The notes under the pieces are model-generated. The model searched no databases. It was not told where the DNA came from and saw nothing but the letters and a program-made list of their open reading frames with translations. A stretch of 64,000 nt of DNA, from positions 1 to 64,000 of the forward strand of contig JAPFFF010000067.1 in assembly GCA_039105265.1 (NCBI GenBank), read 5' to 3'. The DNA comes from Tritrichomonas musculus. Lineage: Eukaryota > Parabasalia > Tritrichomonadida > Tritrichomonadidae. A program made the translations under genes and the position numbers. Shown one piece after another: positions 47,395 through 56,193 of this stretch. Every line of letters starts with the position of its first letter. The first letter of the stretch is position 1.

Positions 47395-47991
47395 AAAGTT
47401 GAAATTATATTTCATAAAAATAATTTTTTTATTAATTTCATCAAAATAATTGATAATTAATGTTATTATAATAATTGATTACAATTTCATTTAAATATTT
47501 AATTTAAAAAGTTATTATAAATTTATAAAGAATGTCATTAATAATTATTTATTTTAAAATGGTATGAAGATATTTAATTTTTAATGTCATTTAAATAATA
47601 AATGCTCAATTATATCATTTAAATATTTGTTTTATGATTTCATTAAAAAAAATAATTATAATTGTATTTAAGAAACAATCGGAACTATATTAACATAATA
47701 TCAATAACATAGTCATTTAAATATGAAATATTTATTCCATCAAATATTATATTTAAAATTGAATGATTAATGAACATAATGTATAATTGATTGGCGAATG
47801 TAATTAAAAATAATTTGTTGTCAATGCAATTGAAGTATTAAAATAATAATTTTATTGAAAATTTTATTTTGTAATTTCATAAAAAATATAATTTAAAATA
47901 TGATGAAAAACAAAATCACAAATATAATTTAAAAAAAATATTTTGTAATATAATTTAAATAAAATTGCTTTAAATGGAATGAAAATAAATC
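47395..47991 (-). repeat. Spacer 6-7, degenerate ~25-bp tandem repeat
   Basis: About 600 bp of the same ~25-bp unit (aatttcatcaaaataatt, aatttcatttaaatattt, aatgtcatttaaataata and variants on the plus strand). Confidence 0.7.
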
Positions 47992-48092
47992 TGAAATTTC
48001 TTTGATATTAGCATCTATACTCGGATGTAATATTAAAAGTTTCACAATTTCAGAATAATTGTTATCAATTGCTATATGTAATGCTGTTCTTT
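47992..48092 (-). pseudogene. Ankyrin module 6
   Basis: Reads TALHIAIDNNYSEIVKLLIL then HPSIDANIKE, the best-preserved module. The surrounding open frame is 67 codons. Confidence 0.82.
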
Positions 48093-48667
48093 GAAATAAG
48101 AAATAAATTTCACTAGAAATATTTTTACTCAAATTATATTAAAATATTATATTTTTAGACCTTGTATAAAAAGATTTATAATTTCATTAAAATATAATTT
48201 TATTTGTAATTTTATGCAAATATGAAATAGTTCATTTCATTAAAATATTTGATTCTTAATTTTATTAATATTTTAAATTGGCATTTCATTAAAGCATTTA
48301 TTTTTCAATTTCATTAAAAAGAATTTTTTAATTGTATTAAAGTTATTGATTTTAAATGTTATTCAATAATTTAATTTTCAACATAATTTTAATTATTAAA
48401 TATTAATCTTGTTAATTAGGTAATTTGAATTCTATTAAATATCAAAATTTTAATATCATTCAACTATTACATAGAAATGCTAAAAAATAAAGTATAAACA
48501 TGAATTTTTTTAATTAATTTTTTTTATTTCATTTAAAATAATAAATTATAATTGGATTAAAAAAAAAAATTAAATTGGATGAAAATTGGTGCTTTAAATT
48601 GTGTAAAAATAATTGATTTTAAATTTCATTTTAATATATAATTTTAAATGGTATAAAAAAGATAAAT
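48093..48667 (-). repeat. Spacer 5-6, degenerate ~25-bp tandem repeat
   Basis: About 575 bp of the same repeat family, for example tttcattaaaatatttgatt and tttcattaaagcatttattt on the plus strand. No coding sequence. Confidence 0.65.
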
Positions 48668-48766
48668 CGAATTAATTTTGCATTAACATCAATGTTTTGT
48701 ATTGTTAATAAAAGTTGAACAATTTTTATATAATTTTTTTCAACTGCAAAAATCAATGCTGTTTTT
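48668..48766 (-). pseudogene. Ankyrin module 5
   Basis: Reads TALIFAVEKNYIKIVQLLLT then IQNIDVNAK, one stop-free repeat. The spacer before it (from module 4) is only ~70 bp. Confidence 0.8.
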
Positions 48767-48831
48767 TGAAAAAAAAAGCAGAAACTTCATAAATTAATTT
48801 AATTTCCAATGGAATCAAAAAAATAAAAAGT

Positions 48832-48926
48832 AATTGGTCTAATATTGGCATCAATTTTTGGATTTTGAATTAAAAGTTTTACAATTTCTGTTGATCCATT
48901 TAAAACAGCCAAATATAGGGGAGTCA
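48832..48926 (-). pseudogene. Ankyrin module 4
   Basis: Reads TPLYLAVLNGSTEIVKLLIQ then NPKIDANIR, one stop-free repeat. Confidence 0.8.
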
Positions 48927-48994
48927 TATAAATATTAATTAATAATTCCATTCAATTAAATAATAGATAATTTTATTTAAATAATTGATAGCTA

Positions 48995-49092
48995 AAAACA
49001 TTGTCAATATTTACATCAATATTTGGATTTTGAAGTAAAAGTCTAATAATTTCAGTTGATTTATTTTCAACAGCACAATATAATGGTGTTTT
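48995..49092 (-). pseudogene. Ankyrin module 3
   Basis: Reads TPLYCAVENKSTEIIRLLLQ then NPNIDVNID. The spacer to module 4 is about three ~25-bp units (tatcaattatttaaataa). Confidence 0.8.
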
Positions 49093-49139
49093 ATAAATTA
49101 TTTTAATAGAGAGCATCATTAAAATAATTGATATTTGAA

Positions 49140-49235
49140 AATATTTGCGATATTTACATCAATATTTTCCAATTGCAATAAAAGTTGAACAATTTTTATG
49201 TGCTTATTTTTAACTGCATAATACAATGCTGTGCC
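49140..49235 (-). pseudogene. Ankyrin module 2
   Basis: Reads TALYYAVKNKHIKIVQLLLQ then LENIDVNIA. The spacer to module 3 is about two units (tatcaattattttaatgatg). Confidence 0.8.
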
Positions 49236-49276
49236 ATTTAAACATAAAAGCAATTCCATTGAAAATTAAAAAAAAA

Positions 49277-49370
49277 TTGAATTAGCATTAATATTAATAG
49301 TTTTTTGAGATAGAAGGTATCTAACAATATCAATATTTCCAGATTCACAAGCTAAATGCAGCAATGTCTT
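49277..49370 (-). pseudogene. Ankyrin module 1
   Basis: Reads TLLHLACESGNIDIVRYLLS then QKTININA. It overlaps the last few codons of the upstream open frame, which enters it in the wrong frame (IRHCCI, stop). Confidence 0.8.
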
Positions 49371-50545
49371 ATTTTAATATAAAATAAAATAGAGGAAGAT
49401 GTTTGCTTAAGTTTCTTTTCAAAGGTTGCTAATACCACTTTAATAGCTTGCAGATCAACATGTTCTTCTTTTTCAACAAGTTCGATTGTTTTTTTCTCAT
49501 TTTGAGCCAATTGTTTGCTTCTTTCTATTTGTGCCTGAATATGAGGAGGTATATTTTTATAGATTTTAGTTAATTCATCATTTTGTTCTTTCAACTTTTG
49601 CTTTTCATTTACGAGAGTTGAAACTGTAAGTGACAATTTTTTATTTTCACTTACCAATTTTGAAACTTGAGAATTAAGATTTTCAATATCGATCATTAGC
49701 TTCTCGTTTTCAATTTTTGCTTGAATTTTCTGATCATCTCTCAACTGTTTAATATAGATCAAATTGATTGGCAAGCAGTCATAAAAACAGCTTTCGCTTG
49801 TTCCTTTTCTTTTGATATAATTATTACATAAATCATTGAAATTATCTTCTGACAATTCTTCAATATTTAGAAATGAAAATAGCAAATATCTTCTGTCAAT
49901 TGACTTAGCTATAAATTTGTATAAATCATTGCTTGATATCCTTTTCTGATCGCTCCTTTTAATGACTCGATAAATTACTGAAATTGGCAAATCTCCAAAA
50001 TTTTCGTTTTGAAGACATTTTTCAATTTTGCTTGATAATTGTCTTTCCATATCATTTGAAAACTCATCGCATTGTAAATTATCATTTTGTGTCTCTGAAA
50101 CAGAAGAAAGAATCATGTTTACAATGTAATCAATGTCATTGAAATGTTCTTTTGAATATCTTTCGAGAAAAGATTGAAGAAATTTAACTTTGAAAAGCTC
50201 AGAAAGTTTGAAAAGATCACGAAATTGGTTAGACATTATTTGAACTTTTCCTTCTTTCAAAATATTGAAAAAAGTGATGAGACTTGTTTCTTGAATATTA
50301 TAATTCTTTTGAAATTCTTTGATATTGTGTGATAAACGCCCTTCAATATCAAATCTTTGATATTCTTTTTCAATAAGTAGGGAGTATTTGCATAATTGAT
50401 AAAAATGAATTTTAATATTTTGAGATGTAAATTTTATTTCGACCTGATCACTGTCATCACTGGCTCTTTCAAGCTCATCACGTATATCAAATGTAATTGG
50501 GCTTCCGTTTTGAGTATATGGTGTTTGGCCCTTGCTTTTTAGCAT
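49352..50545 (-). CDS. BTB-like/coiled-coil N-terminal part of a dispersed ankyrin gene
   Basis: A 397-residue open frame. The N-terminal ~110 residues look BTB-like (QVEIKFTSQNIKIHFYQLCK) and are followed by a BACK-like helical region. Residues ~275-365 form a coiled coil (QAKIENEKLMIDIENLNSQV, SKLVSENKKLSL). In trichomonads this architecture is normally followed directly by ankyrin repeats. Here nine repeats and a C-terminal cap do follow on the same strand over 3.3 kb, but each is cut off by spacers containing stops. The present frame ends SILFYIK and then runs out of frame into module 1. Either the gene is a large pseudogene with an intact 5' part, it now makes only the short BTB/coiled-coil protein, or an unusual RNA-processing step joins the modules. 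I saw no ACTAAC branch motif or consistent GT donor. Confidence 0.75.
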   Translation of the reverse strand: MLKSKGQTPYTQNGSPITFDIRDELERASDDSDQVEIKFTSQNIKIHFYQLCKYSLLIEKEYQRFDIEGRLSHNIKEFQKNYNIQETSLITFFNILKEGKVQIMSNQFRDLFKLSELFKVKFLQSFLERYSKEHFNDIDYIVNMILSSVSETQNDNLQCDEFSNDMERQLSSKIEKCLQNENFGDLPISVIYRVIKRSDQKRISSNDLYKFIAKSIDRRYLLFSFLNIEELSEDNFNDLCNNYIKRKGTSESCFYDCLPINLIYIKQLRDDQKIQAKIENEKLMIDIENLNSQVSKLVSENKKLSLTVSTLVNEKQKLKEQNDELTKIYKNIPPHIQAQIERSKQLAQNEKKTIELVEKEEHVDLQAIKVVLATFEKKLKQTSSSILFYIKIRHCCI

Positions 50546-50612
50546 TGAATAAAAATGTAAATTTTTCTAGTTTAAATGAAACAATTAACTTCTATATAAA
50601 TTAATAATATAT

Positions 50613-50831
50613 AAATATATTATTAAATATATTATTAAATATATTATTAAATATATTATTAAATATATTATTAAATATATTATTAAATATATTATTAAAT
50701 ATATTATTAAATATATTATTAAATATATTATTAAATATATTATTAAATATATTATTAAATATATTATTAAATATATTATTAAATATATTATTAAATATAT
50801 TATTAAATATATTATTAAATATATTATTAAA
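50613..50831. repeat. 12-bp satellite (atattattaaat), left block, ~18 copies
   Basis: Near-perfect tandem 12-mers with unit ttattaaatata (any rotation). It is interrupted at 50832 by a 540-bp element and resumes in register after it. Confidence 0.95.
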
Positions 50832-51371
50832 GGCTAAAAAAAAGATTCATTCAAAAAAGCCCCCACTTTTTCTGGGAATATGTCCAAATAAGTAAAAATA
50901 AAACGGTTTGGCTCAAGAAGATAAAAATTTTTAGAAGTAAAAAAGAGCTATTTCATTTCCAGAACACAACAAGGAACCAAAACTCGAGCGAACGAAGGGC
51001 TGACACCCGGAGGGCTTCCCCCCTTGGGGGGCTAGGGGGGGCCTGGCCCGAAAGGGAGCGACCAATATTTTTGCGGAGCTGAGGCTCCGCAAAAATATTG
51101 GACGAATGGGGGCGTAGCCCCCATTATGCGTTGATTCTACAAACCGCAGCGTAGCGAGGATTCTTAATTTTAACAATTTTCTTAATTATCATTCGATATT
51201 TCTAAAATTTTTACACATATACTCAGTTTTCTTATTTTTAGCTTTTATTTATCTTTTTTATTATAAATATTTTCATATTAATTTTTCTTTATTATCATTC
51301 TATCCATTTTTTAAGAAATTTCTACTCTCTCAAAAAGTGGGGGCTTTTTTGAATGCAATTTTTTTGTAGCC
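50832..51371. mobile_element. 540-bp non-autonomous inverted-repeat element (MITE-like)
   Basis: The ends are ggcta...tagcc, with ~40-bp terminal inverted repeats. A 24-bp identical core lies at 50848-50871 and 51332-51355 (contains aaaaaagcccccacttttt). It is flanked by the 8-bp direct repeat ttattaaa (50824-50831 and 51372-51379). Removing the element plus one 8-mer restores the surrounding 12-bp repeat register exactly, which fixes the target duplication at 8 bp (or 8 modulo 12). An 8-bp duplication fits hAT, Merlin or P-type transposases. There is no transposase gene. The middle ~200 bp is strikingly GC-rich for this genome and full of hairpins. The only open frame in it (81 codons, minus) looks accidental. 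Confidence 0.85.
51062..51101. other. Perfect 18-bp-arm hairpin inside the MITE
   Basis: The arms 51062-51079 and 51084-51101 (ccaatatttttgcggagc and its complement) are separated by tgag. A second hairpin, atgggggc-gta-gcccccat, follows directly, and a ccccccttgggggg palindrome lies just upstream (about 51018-51031). Confidence 0.9.
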
Positions 51372-51443
51372 TTATTAAATATATTATTAAATATATTATT
51401 AAATATATTATTAAATATATTATTAAATATATTATTAAATATA
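51372..51443. repeat. 12-bp satellite, right block, 6 copies
   Basis: The same 12-mer as the block ending at 50831, continuing after the inserted element. Confidence 0.93.
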
Positions 51444-51570
51444 AATAGATTGATAAAATATTTTATTATTATATCATACAAATATGTAGATATTTCCATT
51501 TTTATTATATTTGTTATTTGAATGAAATTTAATCGTTTTATTTTTATCTTCACAAAAAAAACTTTCATAA

Positions 51571-54096
51571 ATGTGGAAAAAAAGAAAAGATAAATCTTCC
51601 AAAAAAAAGGCAAAAAATTCATTTATATATCCGTCAGATGAATATGAGCTACTAGATAAAGATTGTCAAACTCTAGTTGAAAAAGCAGAAAAAGATTCAA
51701 CGAAACAATTTGAAATAGGACAATGTTTAGTTGAAGGGACCCAAAACTTTCCCCGAAATACAGAAATTGCTGTTAAATATTTACAAAGTTCTGTTGATGG
51801 TGGATGTGTTGAAGCAGCGATTTACTATTGTCGAATGTTAATTAAAGGAGACATTATAGAACAAAATCTTCCTGAAGCAGAGAAAATTCTGAAGAGTTAC
51901 CATCATTTGAAGAACATGACAGTTGTTACTCTCTTTGCCAAAATATGCAAGAAGCAGAAAAAATATGATCAATCGTTTGCATTACTAAGCAAATGCAGTG
52001 AGAAAGGATGCAGTGAAGCGATGTATGAGCTAGGCAAGCAGATCTACAAAGGACAAGGATGTGAAAAAGACGATAATGAAGCGAAAAAACTCTTTGAAAA
52101 TGCCAAAAATAATGGTATTGAAAAAAGTGACAAATATTTGAATTTATTGGACCAAAAAAGTGCCGACAACCCAGAACTAACAGCAACACTGAATGAAGGA
52201 GAAGCTGAATCATTGAACGAACAAGGCATTAAATTGAGAGATGGAATTGGAGTTGAAGTTGACAAAGAAGAAGCAGCCCGACTTTTCAAGCAGGCATCCG
52301 ATGATGGCAATGCGCAAGCGTCGTTCAATTATGCACAAATGCATGATACTGGCGATGGTCTTCCAGTTGACCATGAAGAAGCAGCCAAGTACTACAAAAT
52401 TGCAGCTGATCAAGGGAATAAAGCTGGCATGCTTCACATTGGGAAAATGTTGCGAAGCGGAACCGGCGTTCCACCTGACAAAGAAGAAGCTGCGAGATAC
52501 ATGAAAATGGCAGCTGATGAAGGCGTCGTTGAGGCAATGTTTGAATATGGTTCAATGCTGTCAGATGGAGAAGGTGTCTCTGCGGACAAAGTTGAAAGTG
52601 CCCGTTATTTCAAAATGGCGGCTGACGAGGGACACGTCGAATCAATGTGCAAATACGGCTCTCTTTTGACTCTTGGTGAAGATGTTCCTGCCAACGGCGA
52701 GGAAGCTTCTCGCTACTTCAAAATGGCCGCCGATCAGGGAAGCGTTGATGGAGCGATTGCATATTGTCGGATGCTTATTAAAGGAGACGTTATTGAGCAA
52801 AATCTCCCTGAAGCAGAGAAAATTCTGAAGAGTTACCATCATTTGAAGAACATGACAGTTGTTACTCTCTTTGCCAAAATATGCAAGAAGCAAAAAAAAT
52901 ATGATCAATCGTTTGCATTACTAAGCAAATGCAGTGAGAAAGGATGCGGTGAAGCGATGTATGAGCTAGGCAAGCAGATCTACAAAGGACAAGGATGTGA
53001 AAGAGACGATAATGAAGCGAAAAAGCTCTTTGAAAATGCCAATATTAATGGTATTGAAAAAAGTGACAAATATTTGAATTTGCTGAGTACAGAGATAACT
53101 GCAGCATCGAATGAAGAAGATGCTGAATCACTGAATAAACAAGGCATTAAATTGAGAGACGGAGATGGAGTTGAAGTTGACAACGAAGAAGCCAAAAGAT
53201 ACTTCAAAATGGCAGCTGAAAAAGGGAATGTTCAAGCGATATACAACTACGGCATGATGCTGTCTAAAGAGCACAGAAATGAAGAAGCTGCAACGTATGT
53301 TAAAATGGCAGCTGATGAAGGAGAAGCGTCTGCTTTGAATAGTTACGGAGTGATGCTTGATGCAGGAGAAGGAGTTCCTTTTGACAAAGAAGAATCAGCT
53401 CGTTATATCAAAATGGCAGCTGACCAGAACCTTCCAAAAGCGATGTACAATTACGCACTGATTCTTGACAACGGAGACGGAATTCCAGAGAACAAAGAAG
53501 AAGCCGCTAAATACTACAAAATGGCAGCTGATAACGGCGACATCGATGCGATGTACAATTATGCAATGATGCTTGAAGATGGAGAAGGCGTCCCCGTTGA
53601 CATCGACGAAGCCAGAAAGTACTACAAAATGGCAGCTGATAAAGGAAGTGTCAAAGGGATGTTCAATCTTGCCTTGTTACTTTTTAATAAAAATGAAATC
53701 AAACAATCTGCGCATTACTACAAGTTGGCTGCTGAAAATGGCGATGCTGACGCAATGAACAATTTTGCAGTGATGTTGGAAAACGGTTACGGAGTCTCTG
53801 TTGATATGAAAAAGGCGGCCGTTTATTACAAAATGGCTGCTGAAATGGGACAAAGTGAATCAATGAATAATTTTGGCCTGATGTTGCAAAGCGGTGTCGG
53901 CGTTGCTGTTGACAAGAATGAGGCAGCGAGATATTTTAAAATGTCTGCTGAAAAAGGGTGTGTCGAAGCAATGTTCAATTATGGAAGGATGCTGGACACT
54001 GGTGACGGAATCCCAGCTGATAAAAAAGAAGCAGAAAGATATATAAAAATGGCAGCAGATCAAGGATGCCCAGATGCTGATAAATATTTTGAATAA
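51571..54096 (+). CDS. Sel1-repeat protein with internal duplication
   Basis: An 841-residue protein made almost wholly of Sel1-like repeats (about sixteen), consensus EAARYFKMAADQGNVEAMFN then YG.ML..G.GVP.D. It begins with a lysine-rich stretch (MWKKRKDKSSKKKAK). Sel1 proteins are alpha-helical adaptor solenoids; there is no signal peptide or membrane segment. Residues ~84-193 (CRMLIKGDIIEQNLPEAEKI and following) recur at ~396-505 with only a few changes. At DNA level the segment around 51836 recurs ~936 bp later almost unchanged, so this is a recent internal duplication or gene conversion. There is no kinase domain, unlike many trichomonad Sel1 proteins. An Inr-like TCACAAAA lies ~20 bases upstream. 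The frame is intact and GC is clearly higher than the flanks. Confidence 0.93.
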   Translation: MWKKRKDKSSKKKAKNSFIYPSDEYELLDKDCQTLVEKAEKDSTKQFEIGQCLVEGTQNFPRNTEIAVKYLQSSVDGGCVEAAIYYCRMLIKGDIIEQNLPEAEKILKSYHHLKNMTVVTLFAKICKKQKKYDQSFALLSKCSEKGCSEAMYELGKQIYKGQGCEKDDNEAKKLFENAKNNGIEKSDKYLNLLDQKSADNPELTATLNEGEAESLNEQGIKLRDGIGVEVDKEEAARLFKQASDDGNAQASFNYAQMHDTGDGLPVDHEEAAKYYKIAADQGNKAGMLHIGKMLRSGTGVPPDKEEAARYMKMAADEGVVEAMFEYGSMLSDGEGVSADKVESARYFKMAADEGHVESMCKYGSLLTLGEDVPANGEEASRYFKMAADQGSVDGAIAYCRMLIKGDVIEQNLPEAEKILKSYHHLKNMTVVTLFAKICKKQKKYDQSFALLSKCSEKGCGEAMYELGKQIYKGQGCERDDNEAKKLFENANINGIEKSDKYLNLLSTEITAASNEEDAESLNKQGIKLRDGDGVEVDNEEAKRYFKMAAEKGNVQAIYNYGMMLSKEHRNEEAATYVKMAADEGEASALNSYGVMLDAGEGVPFDKEESARYIKMAADQNLPKAMYNYALILDNGDGIPENKEEAAKYYKMAADNGDIDAMYNYAMMLEDGEGVPVDIDEARKYYKMAADKGSVKGMFNLALLLFNKNEIKQSAHYYKLAAENGDADAMNNFAVMLENGYGVSVDMKKAAVYYKMAAEMGQSESMNNFGLMLQSGVGVAVDKNEAARYFKMSAEKGCVEAMFNYGRMLDTGDGIPADKKEAERYIKMAADQGCPDADKYFE

Positions 54097-54212
54097 TTTG
54101 TAAATGCATTTTAATAAAAAAGAATTTTTTTATATTTTAAACTCTAAGAGATATTATATTAAATATATTTGATTGTGATTTTTCGCATGAATATACTTGT
54201 AATAAATATTAA

Positions 54213-54544
54213 GGTACAATTCTCATACGTTAAATATTGAGAAGGATTACGTTAAAATTTTGTGAAAGCGCACCTCTCAGAAAAAGTTTATTTTTGAATG
54301 AGTGTCAGATTTGAAATTCAGAGCTTTATTTTCTAAAAATAAGTAATTGAAAAAAGTCAAGTTAAAATTTTTCAATTTGGTAGTTTTAATTTATTTTTTA
54401 ATTTATTTTTTTTGTTTTATTTTTAATTTATTTTTTTGTTTTTATTTTGTTTTTTATTTATAATAATTATAATAAAAAAATTCATTTAACATGTCTTTTT
54501 GTGTCAAAAAAAATTGCGGTTACGTAACGTATGAGAATTGTACC
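54213..54544. mobile_element. 332-bp palindromic-end element flanked by TTAA
   Basis: Positions 54209-54232 and 54525-54548 are perfect 24-bp inverted copies (core ggtacaattctcatacgtta), whose outer four bases are TTAA on both sides. This is what a transposon with TTAA target duplications (piggyBac-like) would leave. Because TTAA is palindromic, the duplication cannot be told from the repeat itself. No open frame inside. It sits between the Sel1 gene and the interrupted kinase gene. Confidence 0.6.
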
Positions 54545-55318
54545 TTAACTATTTTCAAATAAAATTTGAGAGATTTTAAACGTTTTTATTTTTTTAATGT
54601 AACCGTAATCTGGGTTTTTTTATTTCTATAGTAAAATTATCGTTCTCCAATTTGCTATTTCAAATGAATCATTCCTATTTTCAAAATAAAATTCGGAATT
54701 TCCAATTCCTTTTCTCAGAAAACAATGATGATGTTATGTCATTTTTTACGAGAAAATGTAATAACAAATATTTCATTTTTGATATTCAACCATCTGGAGT
54801 AAATAATTTTTTATGCGTTTTATGTGTTGATGATGTATTGGCTTTTATTCCAATATCATATGGTGAAGCAATTATTGACTATCTCAAAAAAAAAGATTTT
54901 CAAACATTATTTGTGAGAGATTATGAAAACATAAAAATTGTATTTAAACATAAAAAAAAGACTTTGGCATTAGAAACTATCAATTATAATGATAATATGA
55001 TTTCTTCTTTTTTAAATTATTTTCCAAATACAATTGAAGATTTATATTTGCATGATATTTTGCCCAAAAAGTTGATTGATTTAAAAGAAGGGTAGACAGT
55101 CTTTTCCTATCAAAGGTATTTTCTATAACTTTGCTATAATAAAATATATTTCATAATAATTATAAATATATTCTTTAATATAAATTTTAACGGTAAAAAT
55201 TAAGATATATCTATTTTAATAATAATAATTAATTCTATGATTTATTGATCGTCGTCATAAAAATATTGACCTTTCAGGAAAATTGTGAATATTTTTTTTT
55301 AATGTTCAATTCAGTTAG

Positions 55319-55480
55319 ATGATTACGCGTTCTCAAACTCCATCAACTTTAATAATTGAAGTTGAAGAAAGTAAAGTAAAAGCTAGTACAAATATACAAC
55401 CCGAAGATTCTGATGATGAACAAGACAATGAAGAGGATAGAGTTCGAAGCATCATCAAAGACATTGAAGAAAAAGATTAA
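55319..55480 (+). CDS. Small acidic ORF inside the element
   Basis: 53 codons from ATG: MITRSQTPSTLIIEVEESKV, then an acidic stretch (EDSDDEQDNEEDRVRSIIKD). Composition and the clean stop suggest real coding sequence, perhaps the N-terminal remnant of a transposase or gag-like protein. No family recognised. Confidence 0.35.
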   Translation: MITRSQTPSTLIIEVEESKVKASTNIQPEDSDDEQDNEEDRVRSIIKDIEEKD

Positions 55481-55989
55481 TGTGATGGAAGTCACCATTT
55501 TTCTTTTAATTTCTTTCATTCAATAATTTAAAATAAAAAATAATTTTGATAACTAACAAATTTGATATAGAAAATCATTTTTAATCATGAAGATTTACCA
55601 AAAAAGTGACTCTGAATGATTTATTTTAGCAAATTGCATAATTGATCATAATACAACATATGAAATTTATAAATAAGAATTGAAAAATTAGAAATATTTA
55701 AAGCTAATTATTTATTAAAACAATAAATTGTTATTTTTTTTTTTTTTTTTTCAGATTAAATTCTTATATGAAATACAATAAGCTGAATGCCAACAGAAAA
55801 TAAACTAATAATAATTAGAAATAGAGTAATTCGCCATGACATAAAAAATAATATAGATTAACCCTCATTAATTTAGATACAAGACCAAATAGTAAAAAAA
55901 AAAGAATTGTGTTTCCTATTAAGTTATATGTTTTATAAAAAAAGAAAATTATATTAAAATGAGTAAATAATTTCTTACATTTGCTAGAG

Positions 55990-56193
55990 ATGACTCAATT
56001 TGAAGATAATTATAAATTTGAATGCAATTATTATGAAATAATGAATAAATTATCGTACAATTCTGTAGATAAATCTATTAATTTGTATGATTTTTCATAT
56101 ATTTGGTTGTTAATTGTGAAAAAAATAATCATTCTTCATTGCGAAAAACTCACCGTTAAAAACTTCGCGAAAATTTTACACCACCTTCTATAG
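55990..56193 (+). CDS. Small ORF inside the element
   Basis: 67 codons from ATG (MTQFEDNYKFECNYYEIMNK), with one hydrophobic run (YIWLLIVKKIIIL). No family recognised; it may be a chance frame. Confidence 0.2.
   Translation: MTQFEDNYKFECNYYEIMNKLSYNSVDKSINLYDFSYIWLLIVKKIIILHCEKLTVKNFAKILHHLL

Noticed and set aside
46233-49370. Canonical introns between ankyrin modules
   Set aside because: No consistent GT donor at module ends and no ACTAAC-type branch/acceptor motif on the minus strand. Some acceptor-like AG arise only from the codons ACA GCA. Kept as an open possibility in the findings, not annotated as introns.
50931-51176. 81-codon frame in the GC-rich core of the 540-bp element
   Set aside because: It follows the hairpins and GC-rich palindromes, lacks any domain, and stays open because of composition.
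51926-54063. Minus-strand frames across the Sel1 gene
   Set aside because: Antisense shadows that repeat with the Sel1 period.
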